Source: Sneathiella limimaris
GTDB taxonomy: Bacteria; Pseudomonadota; Alphaproteobacteria; Sneathiellales; Sneathiellaceae
Reading direction: 5' to 3'
NCBI RefSeq assembly: GCF_012932565.1
Contig: NZ_JABBYJ010000001.1
Coordinates: 1,054,001 to 1,118,000 of the forward strand
DNA: 64,000 nt
Shown: piece by piece, positions 35,309 through 42,734 of the stretch
Numbering within the stretch: the stretch's first letter is position 1
How the letters are laid out: each line of letters starts with the position of its first letter
Notes under the pieces: model-generated
The model's input: the letters and a program-made list of their open reading frames with translations, nothing else
What the model was told of the DNA's origin: nothing
The model's database searches: none
Made by a program: the position numbers and the translations under genes

Positions 35309-36787
35309 ATGAAGAAATTACTGGTAGCAGTTGCTCTGGCATCGGCCGTTTTGGCTCCGGTGGTGGCAGAAGCTGCAAAAACATCGGTAACCTATGCGAT
35401 GCGTCTGGAACCGCCAGGGCTTGATCCGAGAACAGGGGCTGCAGCCGCTATTTCTCGTATTACCCTTTACAATATATACGAAGGCCTGACCCGGATTGAC
35501 TCTGAGGGTAAGGTGCAGCCGCTGCTGGCGAAAAGCTGGACAGTGAGCCCAGATGGTCTGGTTTATACCTTCAAGCTTGAAGAAGGTGTGAAATTCCACG
35601 ACGGAGCAGATTTCGATTCCAGCGATGTCAAATATACATTTGAGCAAAACGCTGCAGAAAACAGCCAGAACAAACGTAAAGGTCGCTTCACCAATATTGC
35701 CTCTATTGAGACACCAGATGTGGCTACAGTTGTTCTGACACTAAAAGAGCCCCGGGCTGATTTTATTGCTCAATTGGGCGAGTCAACGGCTGTGATTGTT
35801 GACCCGGCTTCTGACGCGACTAATGCAACAGCGCCAGTTGGTACAGGCCCCTATAAGCTGGACCGCTGGATCAAAGGTGATCAGGTTCGTCTCGTGATGG
35901 CAGATACCTATCGGGATAAAGGAAGTCTGAAACTCGAAAAAGCGACCTTCCGCTTTATCAATGATCCAGCTGCCCGGATGGCTAGCCTGATGACGGGTGA
36001 TGTTGATTTTACAGCAGTACCAAACGAGACTATTCAGCAGTTTAAGCTGGGTGATCAGTTCGTTGTGATGGAGGGAACCACAAACGGTGAGACCATCCTC
36101 AGCACCAACAATGCCAACCCTGCTTTATCTAAGCTGAAGGTTCGTCAGGCGATTGCACATGCCATTAACCGTCAGGAAATTATCGATGGTGCAATGTTTG
36201 GCTATGGCACACCTATTGGATCACATTTTGCGCCGCATCATCCGGACTATGTCGATCTGACTGGTACCTATCCATATGATCCTGAAAAATCAAAGGCTTT
36301 GTTGGCAGAGGCTGGTTATCCAAATGGACTTGAGCTGTCCTTGAAATTGCCACCAGTTGATGATTATGCCCGTAAAGGCGGTCAGATCGTAGCCGCTCAG
36401 CTTGAAAAAGTTGGTTTCAAGATCAAGATTGAAAATGTGGATTGGCCAAAATGGCTGGACGAAGTTTATAAGAAGAAAAACTACGACCTGTCCATCGTTA
36501 GTCATGTTGAGCCCATGGATATCAATATCTATGCGCGCGAAAACTACTATTTCAACTACAAAAACCCAGCCTTTAATAAAGTTATTAATGAGGCTGAGAC
36601 TGCCCTCAATGATGCTGAACGAAGCGCCAAGTTGAAAGAGGCTCAGGTGATGCTTGCTGAGGACGCTGTAAATGGCTTTATGTTCCAGCTGGCAAATGTG
36701 CAGGTTATGCGCAAAGGCCTGAAAGGTGTCTGGAAAGATGCACATCTCTTCGCAACTGATGTTGCCCGGATGAGCTGGGAAGACTAG
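35309..36787 (+). CDS. ABC transporter substrate-binding protein (family 5, peptide type)
   Basis: A 492-residue periplasmic binding protein. The true start is ATG 35309, which follows AGGAG and gives a clean signal peptide (M-K-K-L-L-V-A-V-A-L-A and cleavage after V-A-E-A-A); the open frame runs on upstream to 35069 but there overlaps the peptidase gene. Family 5 segments include L-E-P-P-G-L-D-P-R-T-G, F-H-D-G-A-D-F-D-S-S-D-V, G-T-G-P-Y-K-L and D-V-D-F-T-A-V. A strong terminator follows at once and no permease or ATPase gene adjoins, so it is an orphan that must use a transporter encoded elsewhere. Confidence 0.9.
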   Translation: MKKLLVAVALASAVLAPVVAEAAKTSVTYAMRLEPPGLDPRTGAAAAISRITLYNIYEGLTRIDSEGKVQPLLAKSWTVSPDGLVYTFKLEEGVKFHDGADFDSSDVKYTFEQNAAENSQNKRKGRFTNIASIETPDVATVVLTLKEPRADFIAQLGESTAVIVDPASDATNATAPVGTGPYKLDRWIKGDQVRLVMADTYRDKGSLKLEKATFRFINDPAARMASLMTGDVDFTAVPNETIQQFKLGDQFVVMEGTTNGETILSTNNANPALSKLKVRQAIAHAINRQEIIDGAMFGYGTPIGSHFAPHHPDYVDLTGTYPYDPEKSKALLAEAGYPNGLELSLKLPPVDDYARKGGQIVAAQLEKVGFKIKIENVDWPKWLDEVYKKKNYDLSIVSHVEPMDINIYARENYYFNYKNPAFNKVINEAETALNDAERSAKLKEAQVMLAEDAVNGFMFQLANVQVMRKGLKGVWKDAHLFATDVARMSWED

Positions 36788-36811
36788 ACCTTAGGTTTGG
36801 AAGTCAATGAA

Positions 36812-36839
36812 AGCCCGCTGGGAACAGCGGGCTTTTTTA
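36812..36839 (+). terminator. Rho-independent terminator after the peptide-binding protein gene
   Basis: Perfect 9-base-pair stem AGCCCGCTG/CAGCGGGCT (36812-36820, 36825-36833) followed by six T, 25 bases after the stop codon. Confidence 0.92.
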
Positions 36840-36990
36840 TTGGATGAAGAGAGTGATCTGTGTGCGGTCTCTATTGTCTCTAAACTAATCGATAAATTAG
36901 AGGGCGTGTGGTCTAGGGCTGGCCGAGCAAGCCCGCCTTGGCGAGTGATATAAGCTCTTAGCAGGGAGAGATGGTTTTGTTCTTCAGGCA

Positions 36991-37018
36991 TAAAAAAAGC
37001 GGCTCAGGAGCCGCTTTT
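36991..37018 (-). terminator. Rho-independent terminator of the large lipoprotein gene
   Basis: AAGCGGCT...AGCCGCTT arms with a short loop; on the minus strand seven T follow (A-run 36992-36998). The plus side also has a T-run, so it could act in both directions. The interval 36840-36990 between the two terminators holds only a weak CTCTAA/TTAGAG hairpin (36878-36902) and no supportable gene. Confidence 0.85.
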
Positions 37019-37038
37019 CTTTTTCGTAAGTTGTGGTC

Positions 37039-38241
37039 TTAGCGAACGTAGATATGAACTTCGCTTGTAACAGCCTGACCGCTGGAGGCGGTTGTCAGAT
37101 TAACGCGGGAGGCAGGCAGGCCCATATCTGTTAGGGACCGAAGAACCTTCCGGGCATTCCGGGTGGCTTTTGTCTGGTTTAGGGCTACATCAGCCGCGCC
37201 GCCTGTCATTGGGGCAACTGCAACAACATCAAATACAGACTGAGGACGGCTTTGGAGCGTCCGGTTGACAGCTGTGTAGAGAGCCTGCTCATAAGGAACA
37301 TTTTCCCGATCAAAACGGATCACAACGAGCGGCTGGCGATTGCCAGCATTGAAGTTCTGTGTGCTTGTGGAGGCAACCGGTGAAGAACTTGCAACTGGAC
37401 CTGTTGAGAGATAGGCCCGATTGGCAAGGCTGGCACCAAGGAGCTCACCGTTCTTAATGGAATGAGACAACGTCGTCAGATTTGCCCGTTCATTGCCGAC
37501 ATAGGCTGTCTGTCTGCTAATGTCTTCGGAAAGCTCGTTCAAAAGGCGATCCACCAGGACGACAGTCCGGTTTGTTTCGTCTTCCAGAATAGCGAGCTGA
37601 CGGTGATCTTCTTCGATCGCACCGGAAAGCCCATATGCTGCCCGTGTAGATTCTAGCAAATAAGCAGACATGCTGGAGTCGCTGGCAACAGCGTTAGCTA
37701 GGCTGTTCATGGAGGAAATATCTGCACCGATTCGCTCAAGTTGCAACTGGGCCTGGTTCCATTGATTGATCAGGATTGGGTTGCCAGGTGTTGTGCCAAC
37801 CTGGAGACGTGCATTTACGGCAGCAATCGTACCGTGATAGGCCTGAGAATTCGAAGTTGTTGTATTGCGAATTTGCTGAAGCTGCTGGTTCCGCAATTTC
37901 AAGCGCTCCTGAAGTGCTCCGAGCTCCGAACGAAGGACCGCAACTTTCTGACCAACAAATGTCCCTGTGTTTGGCGCAGCTGTTACGCCAGGCGTCACAA
38001 AGTTGGTGGATCCAAGAACGGGGGGTGCGTTCGCTGGAAGTGTCGCCGCGCCTGCGCCAGCCGGGCTCAAGGTCGGGTCGGGATTTTTTTCCGCTTCTGA
38101 GGCTGCAATTGGAACAGGAGCCCCTGTTGCTTCTGCGTCATCACCAGTCAATGCTGGCATCAGGGATTCGTCAATGAAAGAACAGCCTGCAACAAATAAA
38201 GCTGCAGTCAGCGCAATCGGTCGGGAAATGCGAAATACCAT
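37039..38241 (-). CDS. Large lipoprotein with coiled coil and OmpA-like C-terminus, unknown function
   Basis: A protein of about 400 residues. The lipobox F-V-A-G-C places the lipidated Cys at residue 20. An Ala/Pro/Gly/Thr-rich linker is followed by a helical, Gln/Leu/Arg-rich stretch (about 100-235, V-L-R-S-E-L-G-A-L-Q-E-R-L-K-L-R) that looks like a coiled coil. The C-terminal 110 residues (V-V-I-R-F-D-R-E-N-V...A-T-R-N-A-R-K-V-L-R-S-L-T-D-M-G-L-P-A-S-R-V) have the spacing of an OmpA-like peptidoglycan-binding domain, but the key Asp/Arg pair is not certain. A GTG start at 38253 is possible. A structural envelope role is inferred. Confidence 0.7.
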   Translation of the reverse strand: MVFRISRPIALTAALFVAGCSFIDESLMPALTGDDAEATGAPVPIAASEAEKNPDPTLSPAGAGAATLPANAPPVLGSTNFVTPGVTAAPNTGTFVGQKVAVLRSELGALQERLKLRNQQLQQIRNTTTSNSQAYHGTIAAVNARLQVGTTPGNPILINQWNQAQLQLERIGADISSMNSLANAVASDSSMSAYLLESTRAAYGLSGAIEEDHRQLAILEDETNRTVVLVDRLLNELSEDISRQTAYVGNERANLTTLSHSIKNGELLGASLANRAYLSTGPVASSSPVASTSTQNFNAGNRQPLVVIRFDRENVPYEQALYTAVNRTLQSRPQSVFDVVAVAPMTGGAADVALNQTKATRNARKVLRSLTDMGLPASRVNLTTASSGQAVTSEVHIYVR

Positions 38242-38267
38242 ATCGTGAAACACTCTATATTTGTAAT

Positions 38268-38292
38268 CGTAAACGGTTTTATTGAGTTTACG
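38268..38292 (-). repeat. Inverted repeat in the lipoprotein leader
   Basis: CGTAAAC (38268-38274) and GTTTACG (38286-38292) are perfect 7-base arms 11 bases apart, about 27 bases before the lipoprotein start. The arms share the core of the MerR-type operators near 53.1 kb, perhaps by chance. Confidence 0.3.
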
Positions 38293-38515
38293 AGACCCCC
38301 TATTCGAACAAGTTCGACATAAATACCGTAAAACAAAGGCAAATACTACCCATTCAAGTGTGAATGGACAAGAAAGGAATTATTGTGTGTTTTTTGCGTT
38401 TTTTTAGATTCAGCGCTTGCAATGTTGATCTGATTTGATTAGGTTCCCGATCCGCAGCGGGCAGTGATCTCCGCCCGACCTGCGAAAGACCCTGAAAATT
38501 TGACGGGTCAAGGAT

Positions 38516-38592
38516 GCACCGGTAGCTCAGCTGGATAGAGCACTAGACTACGAATCTAGGGGTCGGGAGTTCGAATCTTCCCCGGTGCGCCA
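38516..38592 (+). tRNA. tRNA-Arg (anticodon ACG)
   Basis: A complete cloverleaf. Acceptor arms GCACCGG (38516-38522) and CCGGTGC (38582-38588) pair fully, the D arm has AGCTCAGCTGGATAGAGC, the anticodon stem CTAGA/TCTAG encloses the loop CTACGAA with anticodon ACG (38550-38552), and the T arm has GTTCGAAT. CCA is encoded at 38590-38592. The wobble A is expected to be edited to inosine, so that it reads CGU, CGC and CGA. Confidence 0.97.
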
Positions 38593-38612
38593 TTTTACAA
38601 ATCTCCCAATAT

Positions 38613-40175
38613 TCAGCGTTTCTTCCAGTCTACACGATATAGATCAAACCGCCGGTCTTTCAGATTGCGAACCGTGCCGGAGTTCCGGCTGATGGTGAGC
38701 TGATCAAGACGTAAATCGGCGAAGACGATGCTTTCTGTGTTGACGTCGGTCATGGCAGCGATACCGTCCCGGGCAAAGGGGAAGTCACAAGGTGTGTAGA
38801 TCCCGCTTTCCGCATAATGCACATCCATATTTTCCACATCCGGTAGGTTACCGACAATGCCGGCCGTCGCAACATAGATCTGGTTTTCGACGGCCCGGGC
38901 CTGACAGCAGTATTTAACTCTGAGATAGCCTTGCCGTTCGTCCGTGCAGAAAGGAACAAAGAGGATTTTGGCGCCCTGATCGGTGAGGTGTCTAACCGGT
39001 TCAGGGAATTCTGTGTCATAGCAAACCAGAACACCGATCGGCCCGCAGTCCGTTTGAATGGCCTTCAGGCTATCCCCGCCCTTGATATTCCACCAATAAC
39101 TTTCGTTGGGAGTGGGGTGTAGCTTTGGCTGCGTGTGAAACTGTCCATCTCTTAGGAAGATGTAGGCATGGTTCTCAATCGTGTCTTCATCAATCCGGGT
39201 CGGGTGTGAGCCGCCAATGATATTGATGTTATAGGAGACGGCCAGGTTCTGCATGAACTTGACGTATTGGTCTGTGTAATTCGTGATCAGCTCAATGGAT
39301 TGCTGGGGGGATAATCTGTCCGGTTCCATAGAGACAAGAGGAATGGTCAGTAGCTCCGGAAAGAGGACAAAATCGGCCGTATAATCTGCGGCGACATCCA
39401 CAAAATATTCGACCTGTTTCGCGAAATCTTCGAAGGAATTAACTTTGCGAACCTGATACTGAACGGTTGCGATGCGAACTGAGTTCTGCGTCCGGCCTCG
39501 TTGCTCTGGTGTTCGGTTGTCACCCTCCTCAATGGCTGGGTTATGCCAAATCATGTGAGATGCATGCCCACGAGAGGACTTATCCGTTGGCAGGTAGTTT
39601 TTCAGAACACCAATTGCTTCAAATCCATTGCGGATATGGAAATTGATAACGGTATCTTTGATTTGGCCTTCCAGAACCTGATCCAGATAGTCTGTGGGGT
39701 CTGGAAATGATTTGGCCCGGCGTCCATATCCTGGCATGCGTCCACCAAATACAATCCCTTTCAGGTGATAATCGGTGCAGAGTTTTTTGCGAGCATTATA
39801 GAGGCGTTGTCCGATCCGCAACCGGCGGTACCCTGGATCCACACAAACTTCCATCCCATAGAGGTAATCGCCATCCAAATCATGACGGGATGCATAGCCG
39901 TACCCGGTGATCTGATCCCAGTTGTGCTGTTTAAGGGCAATAGCGCCAGAAATGATAAAGGTCGCACAATGTCCAACCACACGGCCATTATATTCAGCAA
40001 CAAACTGGCCTTCTGGGAAATTGGAGATTTGTCCCGCAATCGTTTTGTCGGTAAGGCTCAGCTCGGGTCCGTAGACTTTGGTGCTGAGTGCGACAATTCC
40101 GGCGATGTCAGAATGATTTGCCTGACGGACAATCAGCTTGATCTTTTGTCCTTTTACAGATTTTTTTGCGGTCAT
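38613..40175 (-). CDS. GNAT acetyltransferase-nitrilase fusion protein
   Basis: A 520-residue two-domain protein. Residues 12-215 form a GNAT acetyltransferase-like domain (V-C-V-D-P-G-Y-R-R-L-R-I-G-Q-R-L-Y acetyl-CoA loop). Residues 233-500 form a carbon-nitrogen hydrolase domain with the catalytic triad visible: Glu in L-F-P-E-L-L-T, Lys in T-Q-P-K-L-H-P-T-P, and Cys in V-L-V-C-Y-D-T-E-F-P-E. Proteins with this fusion are widespread but not biochemically well defined; the nitrilase half would act on an amide. Both active sites look intact. It stands alone between tRNA-Arg and the imu operon. Confidence 0.9.
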   Translation of the reverse strand: MTAKKSVKGQKIKLIVRQANHSDIAGIVALSTKVYGPELSLTDKTIAGQISNFPEGQFVAEYNGRVVGHCATFIISGAIALKQHNWDQITGYGYASRHDLDGDYLYGMEVCVDPGYRRLRIGQRLYNARKKLCTDYHLKGIVFGGRMPGYGRRAKSFPDPTDYLDQVLEGQIKDTVINFHIRNGFEAIGVLKNYLPTDKSSRGHASHMIWHNPAIEEGDNRTPEQRGRTQNSVRIATVQYQVRKVNSFEDFAKQVEYFVDVAADYTADFVLFPELLTIPLVSMEPDRLSPQQSIELITNYTDQYVKFMQNLAVSYNINIIGGSHPTRIDEDTIENHAYIFLRDGQFHTQPKLHPTPNESYWWNIKGGDSLKAIQTDCGPIGVLVCYDTEFPEPVRHLTDQGAKILFVPFCTDERQGYLRVKYCCQARAVENQIYVATAGIVGNLPDVENMDVHYAESGIYTPCDFPFARDGIAAMTDVNTESIVFADLRLDQLTISRNSGTVRNLKDRRFDLYRVDWKKR

Positions 40176-40290
40176 TTAGGGCCTTTGTTCGTTGCGCTGA
40201 GGATATCAACATCTCCGTCTTTTTATCAGATTGCAGAATATTTCTTTAGTGAAATGTCAGCTCCATAAAACCCAAATTGACGAAAAATAA

Positions 40291-40319
40291 TTGAATGTTC
40301 TTGTTTTGTTCCGTATAAT
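40291..40319 (+). promoter_or_regulatory. LexA (SOS) box inside the imuA promoter
   Basis: GTTC-N7-GTTC, the alphaproteobacterial LexA box, lies at 40297-40311. It sits between TTGAAT (40291-40296) and a perfect TATAAT (40314-40319), which are spaced exactly 17 bases, so LexA binding would block RNA polymerase. Transcription would start about 10 bases before the imuA ATG. Confidence 0.88.
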
Positions 40320-40336
40320 CAGACGTTCCCTTTAAA

Positions 40337-41260
40337 ATGGTGAACAGGATTCTCAAGCAAATGTCGGGCTTTAAACAACAGGCACTTACACATCTCAAGA
40401 AACAGATGCAGGAATTGGCTTCTCATACGGCGCTGAAATCCCTGCAGCAAAAAGATTGGCAGCCGGATCGGCGAGCCTCGGATCGGGTTGTACGAACCAA
40501 TCTGTCGGAGTTTGACAAGCATCTGCCTGAAGAGGGGCTGCAGACTGGCGTCATTCATGAATTTGTTCCTGCCCGTTATTCAGATTTTCCAGCAACACTT
40601 GGTTTCACACTTTGTCTGCTGAAGGCCTTTCAGAAAGAGCGGACAGGGCCTGTTCTGTGGTGCAGTTTCGGCAAAAGAGCCGATTTCCCGAACCAACCCT
40701 ATCCGCATGGCCTGACCTCCTTAGGGTTTAATCCCAATGATTTGCTGCAGGTATCCGTGACGGCGGAGCAGGAGTTTTTATGGGTTTTAGAGGAAGGGCT
40801 GGCGTCTGGTGCCTGTCCACTCGTGATAGGCGCGTATGTGGGACCTGAACGATTGTATGACTTTACGGCCAGCCGTCGGTTAGCCCTTCGGGCATCCCGT
40901 AGAGGCAGCACGCTTTTACTGGTTCGTAATTACAGTTCGGGGCAGGAGAGTGAAGCTCAATCATCGACAGCCGCTCAGACCCGGTGGCGGATCAGTGCCC
41001 GGCCTAGCAGCCCTGAATTTTTCCAAAACACACGATTACCGGGGGTTGGATGTCCACGTTGGCAGGTGGAACTGGTTCGCTGCAAAAGTGGTCGCCCCCA
41101 TATATGGCAACTGGAGTGGCAGTATGAGACGCATTCTTTCCGTCTGGCTTCCCCGTTGGTCGATCGAACATCGATATCGCCAACAACAAGGCCTAAAACA
41201 AGAATCTCCCCGTTTCAAAAACGCTTCTATGGGCGGCGACCGCATAGGCGAACTGGTTAG
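40337..41260 (+). CDS. imuA: SOS mutagenesis accessory protein ImuA
   Basis: A 307-residue RecA-like accessory protein of the ImuA type. Recognisable segments are E-G-L-Q-T-G-V-I-H-E-F-V-P near residue 70, V-L-W-C-S-F-G-K-R-A-D-F-P, a Leu-rich core L-R-A-S-R-R-G-S-T-L-L-L-V-R, and the C-terminal T-R-W-R-I-S-A-R-P-S and W-Q-V-E-L-V-R-C-K-S-G-R-P segments followed by W-Q-L-E-W. ImuA works with ImuB and DnaE2 in damage-induced mutagenesis. It is the first gene after the LexA-controlled promoter. An ATG at 40361 is an alternative start. Its last 137 bases overlap imuB in another frame. Confidence 0.9.
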   Translation: MVNRILKQMSGFKQQALTHLKKQMQELASHTALKSLQQKDWQPDRRASDRVVRTNLSEFDKHLPEEGLQTGVIHEFVPARYSDFPATLGFTLCLLKAFQKERTGPVLWCSFGKRADFPNQPYPHGLTSLGFNPNDLLQVSVTAEQEFLWVLEEGLASGACPLVIGAYVGPERLYDFTASRRLALRASRRGSTLLLVRNYSSGQESEAQSSTAAQTRWRISARPSSPEFFQNTRLPGVGCPRWQVELVRCKSGRPHIWQLEWQYETHSFRLASPLVDRTSISPTTRPKTRISPFQKRFYGRRPHRRTG

Positions 41261-42734
41261 AAAAGAAGAAGCTTTTGCACTGGTCACCCACGGGGTGCGA
41301 GGCACTCGTATTGTGGCTACTAATTTGGCGGCAGAACAACAAGGTGTGACATCTGCACAATCTCTTGCAGATGCACGGGCACTTTGTCCAAAGTTAATTA
41401 CTGAAGAAGCAACCCCGGAGCTGGATGCAGCAGCATTGGAGCGCCTGACACTCTGGTTATTACGATATAGCCCTATGGTTCGTTGCCAGACACCAGATGG
41501 ACTGGCAATTGACATTACGGGATGCGCCCACCTCTTTGGTGGAGAAAAATCTATGCTGACTGAGATACTGGATCGGTTGCGTGGCTTTGGCCTGACAGTG
41601 CGGGGAGCGATTGCAGATACAGCAGGTGGGGCATGGGCTGTTGCCAGGTTTGGGGAGAAAGCCTCTCATGTTATCCCGGCTGGACAGCTTCGACATGCCT
41701 TGAATGATTTATCTGTCGCTGCGTTGAATTTGCCGGTCGATGATGTTGAACGGTTGGAACAGTTGGGCCTTCGGAAAATAAGTCAGTTGACCGAAATTCC
41801 GGCAGCCTCTCTCACGACCCGTTTTGGAGGCGCGCTTGTGTCGCGGTTGCAGCAGGTGTTGGGGGAAGAGGCTGACGTTTTCGACCCATTAGTGCCGCCA
41901 CCTGTCTATCAGGTGGAGCAGTCGTTGATGGAGCCTGTTGTCCATCTGGACGGGGTGCAGGTTTGCCTGGAAAGGTTATCCGCAGATTTGCAGGGTGTTT
42001 TAAAAGCCGAAAATAAGGGCGCGCGATATTTTGAGCTACGGCTGTTTCGGATTGATGGGCATGTAGATCGGCTGGGCGCAGGAAGTCGGCGACTTTGTGA
42101 TGACGCCGCTTATATGCAGCTTTTATTCACCGAGACCCTTACCCGATTACAGACAGATGTCGATCTGGGGTTCGGATTTGATTTTGTCTCTCTGGCAGCC
42201 TTTGGGGTCGAGCCGATGGTGGATGAGCAGGCGTCTTGGGGGGTGAGTGAGGGAAGTCATGAACAGTCCCGTGAAATGGATCGACTGTTTGACCGGTTTG
42301 GAAATCGGTTTGGCTTTGACAGGGTGACCCGATTGAAGCCCCGGGAAAGTTATATTCCTGAAAATAGTTTTGAGGCGGTTGCCGTGAACCAGTCGCAAAA
42401 GCCAGCCTCATGGCCGGTTTATGGGCAAACGTCATTGGCGCGGCCGCTTTTATTGTTTCGACCTCCGGAGCCTGTGACCGTTTTGGCGGAAGTGCCTGAT
42501 GGTCCGCCGTTGCGGTTCGAATGGCGCCGTCAGCTGCACCATATTACCCGGGCGGAGGGGCCTGAGCGATTGTCTCCTGAATGGTGGCAAGTGCTGGAAG
42601 TTAGTTCACGGCAGACACGCGACTATTACCGAGTTGAGGATCAGGAAGGTCATCGCTACTGGCTCTATCGGGATGGACTTTATGATCGAAAAGGGGATCG
42701 CCCCCGCTGGTTTTTGCAAGGACTTTTTTCATGA
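41124..42734 (+). CDS. imuB: Y-family polymerase-like protein ImuB
   Basis: A protein of about 536 residues related to Y-family DNA polymerases but inactive as a polymerase in known cases; it bridges DnaE2 to the sliding clamp. It starts M-R-R-I-L-S-V-W-L-P-R-W-S-I-E-R-like and has a fingers/palm-like region (L-A-I-D-I-T-G-C-A-H-L-F-G-G-E, which lacks the usual polymerase D-E pair) plus a helix-hairpin-helix (L-G-L-R-K-I-S-Q-L-T-E-I-P). The C-terminus has W-W-Q and Y-Y-R-V-E-D...R-W-F-L-Q-G-L-F. The frame is open from 40950, but ATG 41124 has GGAG seven bases before it and matches the family start. Stop overlaps dnaE2 by four bases. Confidence 0.92.
   Translation: MRRILSVWLPRWSIEHRYRQQQGLKQESPRFKNASMGGDRIGELVRKEEAFALVTHGVRGTRIVATNLAAEQQGVTSAQSLADARALCPKLITEEATPELDAAALERLTLWLLRYSPMVRCQTPDGLAIDITGCAHLFGGEKSMLTEILDRLRGFGLTVRGAIADTAGGAWAVARFGEKASHVIPAGQLRHALNDLSVAALNLPVDDVERLEQLGLRKISQLTEIPAASLTTRFGGALVSRLQQVLGEEADVFDPLVPPPVYQVEQSLMEPVVHLDGVQVCLERLSADLQGVLKAENKGARYFELRLFRIDGHVDRLGAGSRRLCDDAAYMQLLFTETLTRLQTDVDLGFGFDFVSLAAFGVEPMVDEQASWGVSEGSHEQSREMDRLFDRFGNRFGFDRVTRLKPRESYIPENSFEAVAVNQSQKPASWPVYGQTSLARPLLLFRPPEPVTVLAEVPDGPPLRFEWRRQLHHITRAEGPERLSPEWWQVLEVSSRQTRDYYRVEDQEGHRYWLYRDGLYDRKGDRPRWFLQGLFS

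Noticed and set aside
36791-36991. A 66-codon minus-strand frame between two terminators
   Set aside because: It includes the terminator of the upstream gene, lacks a ribosome site and has no recognisable features.
40950-41123. N-terminal extension of ImuB
   Set aside because: The extra residues are out of frame with imuA and unlike ImuB; family-like sequence begins at 41124 with its own ribosome site.
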